Below the pieces are notes generated by a model. The model ran no database searches. It saw only the letters and a list, made by a program, of their open reading frames with translations, and was not told where the DNA came from. From positions 1 through 64,000 of the forward strand of contig CAVEPA010000007.1 of assembly GCA_963617485.1 (NCBI GenBank): a stretch of DNA of 64,000 nt, in the 5' to 3' direction. The position numbers and the translations under genes were made by a program. Shown one piece after another: positions 7,315-15,445 of this stretch (position 1 is the first letter of the stretch; every line of letters begins with the position of its first letter). This DNA is from UBA1757 sp963617485. Lineage in GTDB: Bacteria > Bacteroidota > Bacteroidia > Bacteroidales > UBA1402.

Positions 7315-9816
7315 TTATTCGTGACCTCCGCTGTAGCTTTCGTAACCACCGTTGTAGCTCGATTTCTGCTTTTGCATTTGGGCCTTCATATTACCGAAGC
7401 TATAGCTGAGCGTCAGGCTGATAAGGCGGCCGCCGTGCCAGTGCATAGACTCTTGCGTGAAGCCTGTGCCTTCGGTGTGGTTGCGGTGATAGAACTGGTT
7501 GAAGACGTCGCGCACGTTCAAGCTGGCACTCAGATTGTTGCCGAAGCCCTTGCGGACACCCCAATCCAGACGCCATGAAGGATAACGGTAACCTTGGGCA
7601 ATCAGGCTCTTGGCGCGATAGTCGCCGCGCAACTGCATGCTCCAGTTGTGGGGTAGCATAAAGTTGCCGATAATGCGGGCATTCCAAGTAAAGTTGCTTT
7701 CGGGTTCACCAACGATGGTGGTGCCTTCTACAGGCGTGAACTCATAGCCGTCCAGCTGATAGTAAAGCATGTTCACCGTGGTAGTCAGGTCGAGTATGTT
7801 GAAAAGTTTGTTTTTCGATACGATTTCACCGCCAATAGAACGCGATTCGCCTACGTTGAAGTAAGTGCTCTTCATCACCTTGCCGCCCAGCGAAGGTTCG
7901 GCATCCAGGTAATTGATGCGCTCGATATTGTCTTCGGTAGTGCGGTAATAGGCCGACAGCGATAAGGTTTGGTCTTCCAGCCAAGTCTTGATGTAGTTGA
8001 ATTCGAAAGAGTTGGCATACTGCGGACGCAGCAAGGGGTTACCATAAGAGATGTTGCTCGAGTCGGTGATGTTGACGAAGGGGTTCAGCTGGCCGCCCCA
8101 AGGACGCTGCAAACGACGTGTGTAATTCAGTTGCAGCTCATCGTTTTCTGTAAGACGATAGGTAAGGAACACCGTGGGGAAAAGACCGAAATAATTGTCT
8201 TTGGTCCAGGCTGTATTGCTGCCGTCCTCGCCGTAGGCTAGGGTTTGGGTGGCAAAACTGGTGTACTCACCGCGCAAACCTACCTGATAGCCGAAGTTGT
8301 CAATTTGCGAAGAGTAAGAAGCGTAGAGCGCGTGAACATCCTGGTTGTAGGTGAAGTGATTGTAGAGTGCTTCGTCCAAAACGGCGTTGTTGGCCGTGGT
8401 GCCGGAATAGGTTTCCGTAGGAGAAGTTTCGCGCGAGAAGCTGCCCTTGTAGCCGGCCTCAATCTTCTGAGTTTCGCTTATCTTGTTGGTGTAGTCTAGC
8501 TGCAAATCGTAGTATTTGGGCATAACTCGGCTGGGCTGACGCTGGTAGCTGAAAATCGTGTCGCCGCTCTCGTAGATGCTGGCCTGCTCGTAAATGCTCT
8601 CGCCGTTACGGCCGAAAGTGTTGAAAGCAGCCAGAAAGTCGAGTTTGTGGTCGTCGCCGTTGAACTTGTGCGTGTAGCTGATTTCGGCATTGCCACCCAG
8701 CATATTGTCCTTGTTGGTGGCAGTACGCGTGCTGCTGGTGTAGTTGCCCGGCATATCGCTGGTGTATTCGCTGGGGCTAACGGTGGTATTGTTGCCCGTC
8801 ATGAAGAAACCACCCAAACCGACTTCGTCTTTATCCGTCAGACGGTAGGTGAGGCCTGCACGGCCAAAGATGTTGTCGCCACCGCCGGTGCCCACCAGAT
8901 TTTGGTTCAAATAAGAAACCTCATTGCCGTTGGCATCAAGATTCGTACGGTCTACAGAGCTGCGGCGGATATGGTTGCGCTGACGATAACCAGCGCTGGC
9001 GTAGAAGTCGAGCTTGCCCGAGTTGTAGTTGATGTTGGCAGAACCATTCCAGGCCAGCGGCGCACCGTTGTTGTGGTTGAAACCACCCTGCACGCTACCG
9101 TAGTAGCCGGCCTTGGCGTTCTTCTTGAGGATAATGTTGATGATACCGGCGGTACCTTCGGCGCTGTATTTGGCACCCGGATTGGTGATAACTTCCACGC
9201 GCTCGATGTTGTCGGCGGGCATCTGTTGCAGAATATCACCACGGTTGTCGGAGGTGAGGCCCGAAGCCTTGCCGTTAATCCAAATGGTTACTGAAGAACT
9301 TCCTCGCAGCGAAATGCTGCCTTCCTGGTCGACCTCGATAGAGGGGATGTTCTCCAGAATATCGGTGGCACTGGCACCCTTGGACGCGATGTCGCTGCCC
9401 ACGTTGAACACCTTCTTGTCGATGTCGAATTTCATAGTGGACTGCTGGGCGGTTACTTGCACTTCGTTCATCAGTTTGGCATCTTCTTCGATAACGACAT
9501 TGCCCAGATTGACACTGTTGCCGTTCTTGATGTTGGCCAGACGTTCAACGCTCTTGTAACCCACATAGGAGATGGTTACAGTGTAGTTGCCGTCGGGCAG
9601 GTTTTCAATAAAAAAGGCTCCCTCGAAGTCGGTGGAGCAACCAGTCTTGAATTCGCCGCTGGCAGTTTCGCGTACAGCGACATTCACAAATTCCAATGTT
9701 TCTTTGCTGTTGGCGTCAGTAACGACGCCCTTGATGCTGATTTTGGATGCTTCTACTGCCCAGGTCATATTGACCATCCCCAGGCAAACCAAAGCCAAAC
9801 ATAAAAATCTTTTCAT
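7315..9816 (-). CDS. TonB-dependent receptor with regulatory-like N-terminal domain
   Basis: 833 residues. A signal peptide (MKRFLCLALVCLGMVNMTWA) is followed by a carboxypeptidase-regulatory-like beta-sandwich (about 25-110: ISIKGVVTDANSKETLEFVNV, then GNYTVTISYVGYKS). A plug domain covers about 115-235 (MNEVQVTAQQ, then IERVEVITNPGAKYSAEGTAGI), and the rest is a beta-barrel of the OMP_b-brl_3 type. It would bring a bound ligand across the outer membrane using TonB energy. No SusD partner is adjacent, so a glycan substrate cannot be inferred; peptides or siderophores are equally possible. The C-terminus carries a soluble tail rich in Gln, Ser, Tyr and Gly after the last barrel strand. It lies 11 bases downstream of nth and probably shares its transcript. 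Confidence 0.9.
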   Translation of the reverse strand: MKRFLCLALVCLGMVNMTWAVEASKISIKGVVTDANSKETLEFVNVAVRETASGEFKTGCSTDFEGAFFIENLPDGNYTVTISYVGYKSVERLANIKNGNSVNLGNVVIEEDAKLMNEVQVTAQQSTMKFDIDKKVFNVGSDIASKGASATDILENIPSIEVDQEGSISLRGSSSVTIWINGKASGLTSDNRGDILQQMPADNIERVEVITNPGAKYSAEGTAGIINIILKKNAKAGYYGSVQGGFNHNNGAPLAWNGSANINYNSGKLDFYASAGYRQRNHIRRSSVDRTNLDANGNEVSYLNQNLVGTGGGDNIFGRAGLTYRLTDKDEVGLGGFFMTGNNTTVSPSEYTSDMPGNYTSSTRTATNKDNMLGGNAEISYTHKFNGDDHKLDFLAAFNTFGRNGESIYEQASIYESGDTIFSYQRQPSRVMPKYYDLQLDYTNKISETQKIEAGYKGSFSRETSPTETYSGTTANNAVLDEALYNHFTYNQDVHALYASYSSQIDNFGYQVGLRGEYTSFATQTLAYGEDGSNTAWTKDNYFGLFPTVFLTYRLTENDELQLNYTRRLQRPWGGQLNPFVNITDSSNISYGNPLLRPQYANSFEFNYIKTWLEDQTLSLSAYYRTTEDNIERINYLDAEPSLGGKVMKSTYFNVGESRSIGGEIVSKNKLFNILDLTTTVNMLYYQLDGYEFTPVEGTTIVGEPESNFTWNARIIGNFMLPHNWSMQLRGDYRAKSLIAQGYRYPSWRLDWGVRKGFGNNLSASLNVRDVFNQFYHRNHTEGTGFTQESMHWHGGRLISLTLSYSFGNMKAQMQKQKSSYNGGYESYSGGHE

Positions 9817-9827
9817 TCTCTCAATTA

Positions 9828-10478
9828 TTAGATATGGTTGTTCTTGTTCAAATATTCATCACAAACATCCCGTATGATACAATTTTCGCACAAAGGTTTA
9901 ATCGCCTTGCAAATATATCTTCCGTGCAAGAGCAACCAATGATGGGCTAGAGGAAGAATTTCGGACGGAAAGTGCTGTGTGAGGATTTTTTCCGTTTCGG
10001 CCGGAGTCTTGGAATGCCGGGTGAGTCCGATGCGGTTGGCTACGCGGAATACATGCGTATCGACGGGCATGGCGGCTTGGTTGAAGGCGCAGGCCAGCAC
10101 CACATTGGCTGTTTTTCGGCCCACGCCGGGCAGGCTGAGCAAATCGTCCATATTGTCGGGTACCAGTCCACCGAAGCGTTCGGTCAATGCCTGGGCCATG
10201 GCCTGGAGGTGTTTGGCCTTGTTGTTGGGGTAGGAGATACTCTTGATATAGCCGAAGATTTCCTCGACGCTGGCGGCGGCCATGGCCCGGGCATCGGGCA
10301 GTGCCGCGAACAGGGCTGGTGTAGTCATGTTCACGCGCTTGTCGGTACACTGGGCAGAAAGAATCACCGCAACCAGCAATTGGAAGGGTGATTCAAAACT
10401 TAGTTCCGACTTGGCATCTGGCATGCTGGCCGAAAACTTTTCTATGACAAATTTGTATTTGTTGTCGAGGGTTGTCAT
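9828..10478 (-). CDS. nth: Endonuclease III
   Basis: 216 residues from the ATG at 10478-10476; a TTG codon just upstream is in frame but less likely. The protein has the helix-hairpin-helix LPGVGRKTANVV with the catalytic Lys, the catalytic Asp in MPVDTHVFRVANR, and a C-terminal four-Cys cluster spaced C-x6-C-x2-C-x5-C that binds [4Fe-4S]. It is a DNA glycosylase/AP lyase removing oxidised pyrimidines in base excision repair. The start codon overlaps the pheS stop (TGATG), so translation is probably coupled to pheS. Confidence 0.95.
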   Translation of the reverse strand: MTTLDNKYKFVIEKFSASMPDAKSELSFESPFQLLVAVILSAQCTDKRVNMTTPALFAALPDARAMAAASVEEIFGYIKSISYPNNKAKHLQAMAQALTERFGGLVPDNMDDLLSLPGVGRKTANVVLACAFNQAAMPVDTHVFRVANRIGLTRHSKTPAETEKILTQHFPSEILPLAHHWLLLHGRYICKAIKPLCENCIIRDVCDEYLNKNNHI

Positions 10479-11497
10479 CAATAGGCTGCCTTGAATTCAT
10501 CGAGGAAACGCACATCGTTTTCCGAGAACATACGCAAGTCTTTCACTTGATACTTCAAGTTGGTGATACGCTCAATGCCCATACCCAAAGCGAAACCGCT
10601 GTAAACCTTGCTGTCAATACCACAGTTTTCCAGAACGTTGGGGTCTACCATGCCGCAACCCAGAATCTCTACCCAACCGGTATGTTTGCAGAAGGGACAG
10701 CCTTTGCCGCCACAGATGTTGCAGGAAATATCCAATTCGGCCGAAGGCTCGGTAAAGGGGAAATACGATGGACGCAGGCGAATTTTGGTCTGTTCGCCGA
10801 ACATTTCCTTGGAAAAATATTCCAGCGTCTGCAGCAGATCGGCGTAGGAAACACCTTTATCTACATATAGGGCCTCCACCTGATGGAAGAAGCAGTGGGC
10901 GCGGTAAGAAATGGCTTCGTTGCGGTAAACGCGGCCCGGGCAGATAATGCGGATGGGCGGCTGGTTTTTCTCCATGACGCGGGTTTGCACCGAAGAGGTG
11001 TGCGTACGCAACACGATGTCGGGTTGTTGCTCAATAAAGAAGGTGTCCTGCATATCGCGTGCGGGATGTTCGGGCGCGAAGTTCAAGGCCGAGAATACGT
11101 GCCAGTCGTCTTCGATTTCCGGACCTTCGGCAATGGTGTAGCCGATATTCTCAAAGATGCGCACAATCTCGTTGCGTACGATGGACAGCGGATGGCGGGT
11201 ACCCAATTCGGCAGGGTAGGCCGAGCGGCTGTAGTCGTAATGCTCTTCGGCGCTGTCTTGACCTTTAAGAGCGTCCTTCAGCTCGTTGAGCTTTTCCTGG
11301 GCTGCCGTTTTCAGTTCGTTCAGCTTCATGCCGATTTCCTTTTTGCGGTCGTTGGGCACTTGACGGAAATCATCGAAAAGGGCGGAAATCTCACCTTTCT
11401 TGCTTAAGTACTTGATGCGCAGCGCCTCCAGCTCCTGAGCGTTCTTGGGCGACCATTGGAGTATCTGTTGACGAATATCCTGAATTCTGTTGAGCAT
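10478..11497 (-). CDS. pheS: Phenylalanine-tRNA ligase alpha subunit
   Basis: 339 residues from the ATG at 11497-11495 (MLNRIQDIRQQ), the usual family length; a start 27 bases further upstream adds a non-conserved extension. The N-terminal coiled coil (about 1-90) contacts the tRNA. The class II core has motif 2 (GRVYRNEAISYRAHCFFHQVE), and motif 3 GFALGMGIERI lies near the end. It works with PheT as an alpha2beta2 enzyme; pheT is not in the window. A HPLSIVRNEI segment and CNICGGKGCPFCKHTGW (two CxxC pairs, possibly zinc-binding as in related bacteria) are visible. It is the first gene of the pheS-nth-receptor set. Confidence 0.95.
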   Translation of the reverse strand: MLNRIQDIRQQILQWSPKNAQELEALRIKYLSKKGEISALFDDFRQVPNDRKKEIGMKLNELKTAAQEKLNELKDALKGQDSAEEHYDYSRSAYPAELGTRHPLSIVRNEIVRIFENIGYTIAEGPEIEDDWHVFSALNFAPEHPARDMQDTFFIEQQPDIVLRTHTSSVQTRVMEKNQPPIRIICPGRVYRNEAISYRAHCFFHQVEALYVDKGVSYADLLQTLEYFSKEMFGEQTKIRLRPSYFPFTEPSAELDISCNICGGKGCPFCKHTGWVEILGCGMVDPNVLENCGIDSKVYSGFALGMGIERITNLKYQVKDLRMFSENDVRFLDEFKAAY

Positions 11498-11573
11498 GAT
11501 TTTGATGGTTTTGAAAAATCGCACAAAAGTAGTAAAAAATCATTTACTTTGCACGAATTATCAGCACAACATT

Positions 11574-12863
11574 ATGAAGGCGAAAGTGCAGGCATTTATT
11601 CAGCAGGAAGGGCTGCTCAGAGCGGGCGACAAGCTCTTGGTGGCCCTTAGCGGCGGCAGCGATTCCGTGGCGCTGTTGTCGATGATGCTGGAGCTGGGTT
11701 ACGATTGCCGGGCGGCCCACATGAACTTTCACTTGCGCGGCCCCGAATCCGACCGTGACGAAGCCTTCGTGCGCGAGCTTTGTCGACAGCTGAACGTGCC
11801 CTTGCACTGCAAGTCGGTCGATACCATGGCCTATGCCTGCCAGCATCAACTTTCCATCGAGATGGCGGCCCGCGAACTGCGCTATGCCTGGTTCGAGGAA
11901 CTGCGCTCAGGGCAAGGTTTGGATGCTATCGCTGTGGGCCATCATCTGGATGATGATGTGGAAACTTTCTTTTTGAATCTGCTGCGGGGCAGTGGGCCGA
12001 AAGGGCTGGCGGGCATTCCCTCCAAGAACGGCCATGTGCTGCGTCCGCTGCTTTGCCTGACTCGCGATGAAATACTGCAATACTTGGCCGGGCGGCATCT
12101 TTCGTATGTGAGCGATTCCACCAACGCCTCCACCGATTACCTGCGCAACCGCATACGCCTGCAACTGTTGCCTTTGTTAGATGATTTGCAGGCTTCGGCC
12201 CGCCAGTGTGTGCACCGCAGCCAGGCTCTTTTACGCGCCGCCGACAACGACTTGCGGGCTTGTATGCAGGCTCCTTTGCACGACATACAACAAGCCGGAC
12301 AGCGTCTGCCGGTGGGGCAGGCCAGCGAGTCTTTGCTCTACTATTGGCTCAGCGATTACGGCTTTGCACCCAAGGAAATAATGCGTATCTGGCAGCAACG
12401 ACACGCGCCCAGCGGTCTGATGTACGCCAGTGCCACGCACGAACTTTTGCTCGACCGTGGTGCTTGGCTTTTGCGTGCCAAATCCCGGCCCGCTACCAAC
12501 GAGCTTGTCTATTATATCCAGCCCGATGGTTCTGGCGGTCCCTTGGACTGGCACTTCGAATTTTGCGAAGCTCCTTTTACACTAGAAAAAAGTCCTTCCG
12601 TGGCTTGGCTCGATGCCGAGCGACTGCAGTTTCCCTTGCAGCTGCGTCATCCGCGCACAGGCGATCGTTTCCGACCTTTTGGCCTGCATGGTGGCAAATT
12701 GCTTAGCGACTATCTGACCGACCTGAAAATCAGCCGTTTCGACAAAGAAAATATATGGTTGCTGCTTAGCGGTAACGATATCGTTTGGGTGCTTGGCCAG
12801 CGCATTTCGCAAGACTACGCCATCGGCCCTTCTACCCGCCGCGCCCTGCACATCTCGCTGTAA
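11574..12863 (+). CDS. tilS: tRNA(Ile)-lysidine synthetase
   Basis: 429 residues from the ATG at 11574 (MKAKVQAFIQQ); an ATG at 11490 would add residues absent from the family and run back into pheS. The PP-loop ATP-binding motif SGGSDS (about residues 28-33) and AVGHHLDDDVETFFLNLLRG are intact. The C-terminal substrate-binding domain ends LRHPRTGDRFRPFG and LSDYLTDLKI. The enzyme attaches lysine to C34 of tRNA-Ile(CAU), changing codon reading from AUG to AUA, and is essential in most bacteria. It is divergent from pheS, with about 76 bases between the starts. Confidence 0.95.
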   Translation: MKAKVQAFIQQEGLLRAGDKLLVALSGGSDSVALLSMMLELGYDCRAAHMNFHLRGPESDRDEAFVRELCRQLNVPLHCKSVDTMAYACQHQLSIEMAARELRYAWFEELRSGQGLDAIAVGHHLDDDVETFFLNLLRGSGPKGLAGIPSKNGHVLRPLLCLTRDEILQYLAGRHLSYVSDSTNASTDYLRNRIRLQLLPLLDDLQASARQCVHRSQALLRAADNDLRACMQAPLHDIQQAGQRLPVGQASESLLYYWLSDYGFAPKEIMRIWQQRHAPSGLMYASATHELLLDRGAWLLRAKSRPATNELVYYIQPDGSGGPLDWHFEFCEAPFTLEKSPSVAWLDAERLQFPLQLRHPRTGDRFRPFGLHGGKLLSDYLTDLKISRFDKENIWLLLSGNDIVWVLGQRISQDYAIGPSTRRALHISL

Positions 12864-12983
12864 ACAGTTACGAGTTCACTCGGCTTGATCTTCTGCCAAT
12901 CAGGGCATTTTCTACTTGGCCGTAAGGGTACTAAGGCTATCGTTTGAGCCAAAAAATTTACCTCTTATTTTGTAATACAAAAG

Positions 12984-13014
12984 TTTGCACTTTTTAATGA
13001 ATGTTATATATTTG
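12984..13014 (+). promoter_or_regulatory. Consensus promoter before the disrupted MFS gene
   Basis: TTTG (12984-12987), exactly 19 bases, then TATATTTG (13007-13014). A full-consensus promoter still stands in front of a gene that is no longer functional, which suggests that the disruption is recent or that downstream malQ still benefits from it. Nothing else is seen in 12864-13039. Confidence 0.75.
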
Positions 13015-13039
13015 CCTCCCTAGATAAAGTCACATTCTA

Positions 13040-13181
13040 ATGGTGCAACAAAGAAAACTCAGCTTCTGGCAGATGTGGAATCTCAGCTTTGGCTTCTTCG
13101 GAGTACAGATAGCCTACGCCCTGCAGAGCGCAAACATCAGCCGCATCTTCGCGACTCTCGGGGCGGACCCGCATCAGCTCA
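13040..13181 (+). pseudogene. N-terminal remnant of an MFS sugar (maltose-type) transporter
   Basis: The first ~46 codons (MVQQRKLSFWQMWNLSFGFF, then ALQSANISRIFATLGADPHQL) match the conserved start of the Bacteroidota MFS maltose/SUC-type transporters, including the first transmembrane helix. After GADPHQLS the frame continues into unrelated residues and stops at 13270. The next ~400 residues expected of such a transporter are missing. The sequence at the break (about 13165-13185) passes directly into a GH97 C-terminus in another frame. This is a deletion scar, not a functional gene. The junction is located only to within ~20 bases. Confidence 0.8.
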
Positions 13182-13457
13182 GCTTCCTACATCATCGTGG
13201 CACGCAAGGCCAAGAAGGACGGACGGTGGTTCTGCGGCGGCGTGACCGACGAGCAGGCGCGCGAGTTTGACATCGCCCTGGATTTCCTCGGCTCCGGGGA
13301 CTTCGAGGCGGTAATCTACGCCGATGCTCCTGACGCGCACTATCTAACTAATCCTCAGGCATATACCATTAGTCGCCAGAAGGTCGCAGCCTCCGACAAC
13401 CTCCACCTCAGGATGGCTCCGGGCGGCGGATTCGGCATTGAGTTCAAAAAATTGTAA
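13182..13457 (+). pseudogene. C-terminal remnant of a GH97 alpha-glucosidase (SusB-like)
   Basis: About 90 codons in the third frame read SYIIVARKAKKDGRWFCGGV, then TDEQAREFDIALDFLG, VIYADAPDAHYLTNPQAYTI and LRMAPGGGFGIEF before a TAA at 13455. This is the C-terminal beta-sandwich of GH97 glucan-processing enzymes. The signal peptide, the N-terminal domain and the catalytic barrel (well over 500 residues) are missing, and there is no start codon of its own. Together with the MFS fragment it shows loss of roughly 3 kb (estimate from family lengths) from a starch/maltose locus whose last gene, malQ, survives. Confidence 0.8.
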
Positions 13458-13483
13458 TTTTGCGCCTAGAAGCTCTAATTTTG
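13455..13483 (+). promoter_or_regulatory. Two tandem -7 elements before malQ
   Basis: TAATTTTG occurs at 13455-13462, overlapping the TAA of the GH97 remnant, and again at 13476-13483. Both match TAnnTTTG and lie 21 bases apart. The second would start a nearly leaderless malQ mRNA (ATG at 13489). TTG at 13452-13454 lies 21 bases before the second element. Confidence 0.55.
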
Positions 13484-13488
13484 CATTT

Positions 13489-15348
13489 ATGGAAGTACGA
13501 TTCGCTATTAAATACTGGACCGAGTGGGGAGATAGCCTCTGCCTAATCCTCGGCGGCAAAAAATACCCTATGGAGTGGGGTGACGGTGCGATGTGGCACG
13601 TCACGGTCAACAACTGCAGCGCAGCCGCGCTTAAGGATTATACCTACGTAGTCATGCGCGATGGGCTGATATGGCGCACCGAGTGGAAGCATCACTGCTC
13701 CAAGCTTGTCAAAACAATTGAGGACCAATGGATAGACTGCCCAATCGAGGGTTGTCCGTTCTCGCGTGAGCACCAAGCGGCGATGTTCGACCGTCCGGGA
13801 TTCCGAGGCGCTGGCACTGCCGTACCGGTGTTCTCCCTGAGAAGCAAGGACGACTTCGGGGTGGGAGAATTCTACGACCTGCACGCCTTAATCGACTGGG
13901 CGGCGGCCACCGGACAGTGCATACTCCAGCTCCTGCCGGTCAACGATACCACCCGCAAGGGCGACTGGAAGGATTCGTACCCCTACAGTCCGGTATCGTC
14001 CTTTGCCCTGCACCCGATGTATATGCACTTGCAGAGCCTTGGAATCAGGGAAAATGCCGAATTTAAAAAGCAGCAGGATGCCCTCAACTCCCTGCCGGAA
14101 ATCGACTGGCCAAGCGTGTTCAAGGCCAAGATGAAATATATCCGCCAGTCTTTTGAGCAACGCGGGGCGAAGGATATGCAGAGCTCGGGCTACAAGACTT
14201 TTGTCAAGGAGAACGAGGGCTGGCTCGACGAATACGCCAAGTTCTGCGCCATGCGCGACTCGTTGGAGGCCGATTACTACCGCTGGATGCAGTGGCATTT
14301 GGACAAGCAGTTCTACGCCGAGGCAAAATATGCCCGCAGCAAGGGAATAGCGCTCAAAGGTGACCTGCCTATCGGAGTGAGTGCCGATAGCGCGGAGGTC
14401 TACTGGCATCCGGAACTCTTCAACCTCGACTCCTCTGCCGGCGCACCGCCAGACTATTTCAGCACAGAAGGCCAAAATTGGGGCTTCCCCACTTACAATT
14501 GGGACGCGATGGCTCAGGACGACTATGCGTGGTGGAAGTCTCGCCTGCGCAAGATGTCCAGGTATTTCGATGCTTTCAGGATTGACCATATCCTCGGATT
14601 CTTCCGCATTTGGGAGATTCCGGCGGGCAAGTGCTGCGGTCTTGACGGACACTTCAACCCAGCGCTGCCGTACGCTGCGGAGGAGATACAGCAGATGGGA
14701 CTGCCGCTGGAGGGGCTCTTTCACGAAGACCCGCGTCACTCTGGGATGTATCAGCCGCTTATAACTCCTGATTCTCAGCGTCTTCCGCAATGGCAACAGG
14801 AAAAGTTCGGCGCACTCTACAACGACTTCTTCTATCATCGTCACGAAGAATTCTGGCGTCGCAATGCGGAGAAAAAACTCCCCGAACTGCTCAGCGCTAC
14901 AGGTATGCTCGCCTGCGGTGAGGACCTTGGAATGGTGCCGGGCTGCGTGCCGGGCGTGATGGATCACGAGAAGATACTCTCACTCAAGATGCGTGGTATG
15001 CTGAGCGAAGGAGAGTGGGGTACACTGAGCGTCTGCGCTACCTCGAGCCACGATATGGAAACCCTGCGCATGCAGTGTGACCACGACCCTGAACCCAGTG
15101 AAGTTCGCGATATGCTTTGGGAGTTCCTTTCTTCGCCTTCGATGCTGGCGATATTCCCGCTTCAGGATTGGCTCGCCCTTGACACTTCGCTACGCCGTCC
15201 GGAAAGAAACGAAGAGAGGATTAACCAGCCGGCCGATTCTCAGCACCATTGGCGCTTTCGCCTGCACATCAACATCGACCGTCTTGCCGAGGCATCCTCG
15301 CTCAACGCCACCATCTGTGGCCTGCTCAAAGACAGCGGACGAAATTGA
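13489..15348 (+). CDS. malQ: 4-alpha-glucanotransferase (amylomaltase, GH77), compact form
   Basis: 619 residues from the ATG at 13489. The N-terminal ~75 residues look like one starch-binding CBM20-type sandwich (FAIKYWTEWGDSL). The GH77 barrel follows with its catalytic residues intact: nucleophile Asp in FRIDHILGFFRIW, acid/base Glu in CGEDLGMVPG, and the third Asp in SSHDMETLR. It disproportionates malto-oligosaccharides in the cytoplasm. Bacteroidota MalQ proteins I know are near 890 residues with two CBM20 domains and longer insertions in the barrel; here one CBM20 and parts of at least three barrel insertions are missing without frame loss. Use of GGA, AGG and CTC codons seems heavier than in neighbours. 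It is the survivor of the damaged starch locus. Confidence 0.85.
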   Translation: MEVRFAIKYWTEWGDSLCLILGGKKYPMEWGDGAMWHVTVNNCSAAALKDYTYVVMRDGLIWRTEWKHHCSKLVKTIEDQWIDCPIEGCPFSREHQAAMFDRPGFRGAGTAVPVFSLRSKDDFGVGEFYDLHALIDWAAATGQCILQLLPVNDTTRKGDWKDSYPYSPVSSFALHPMYMHLQSLGIRENAEFKKQQDALNSLPEIDWPSVFKAKMKYIRQSFEQRGAKDMQSSGYKTFVKENEGWLDEYAKFCAMRDSLEADYYRWMQWHLDKQFYAEAKYARSKGIALKGDLPIGVSADSAEVYWHPELFNLDSSAGAPPDYFSTEGQNWGFPTYNWDAMAQDDYAWWKSRLRKMSRYFDAFRIDHILGFFRIWEIPAGKCCGLDGHFNPALPYAAEEIQQMGLPLEGLFHEDPRHSGMYQPLITPDSQRLPQWQQEKFGALYNDFFYHRHEEFWRRNAEKKLPELLSATGMLACGEDLGMVPGCVPGVMDHEKILSLKMRGMLSEGEWGTLSVCATSSHDMETLRMQCDHDPEPSEVRDMLWEFLSSPSMLAIFPLQDWLALDTSLRRPERNEERINQPADSQHHWRFRLHINIDRLAEASSLNATICGLLKDSGRN

Positions 15349-15373
15349 GATGTGATTTCAAGACGGCTTCTTC

Positions 15374-15404
15374 TTGGCAAGTAGGGGAAATGGTTGTAAT
15401 TTTG
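15374..15404 (+). promoter_or_regulatory. Promoter for the iorAB operon
   Basis: TTG (15374-15376), 20 bases, TAATTTTG (15397-15404). It sits 42 bases before the iorA ATG, separating this operon from malQ. Confidence 0.65.
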
Positions 15405-15445
15405 CGGCTTTAGAAGTGTGAAAACGTTAACGAGCTACAAGATAG

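Noticed and set aside
11508..11551. Promoter for tilS at TTACTTTG (11544-11551)
   Set aside because: It has one mismatch to TAnnTTTG and the nearest TTTG is 30 bases upstream, so it was not listed as a site.
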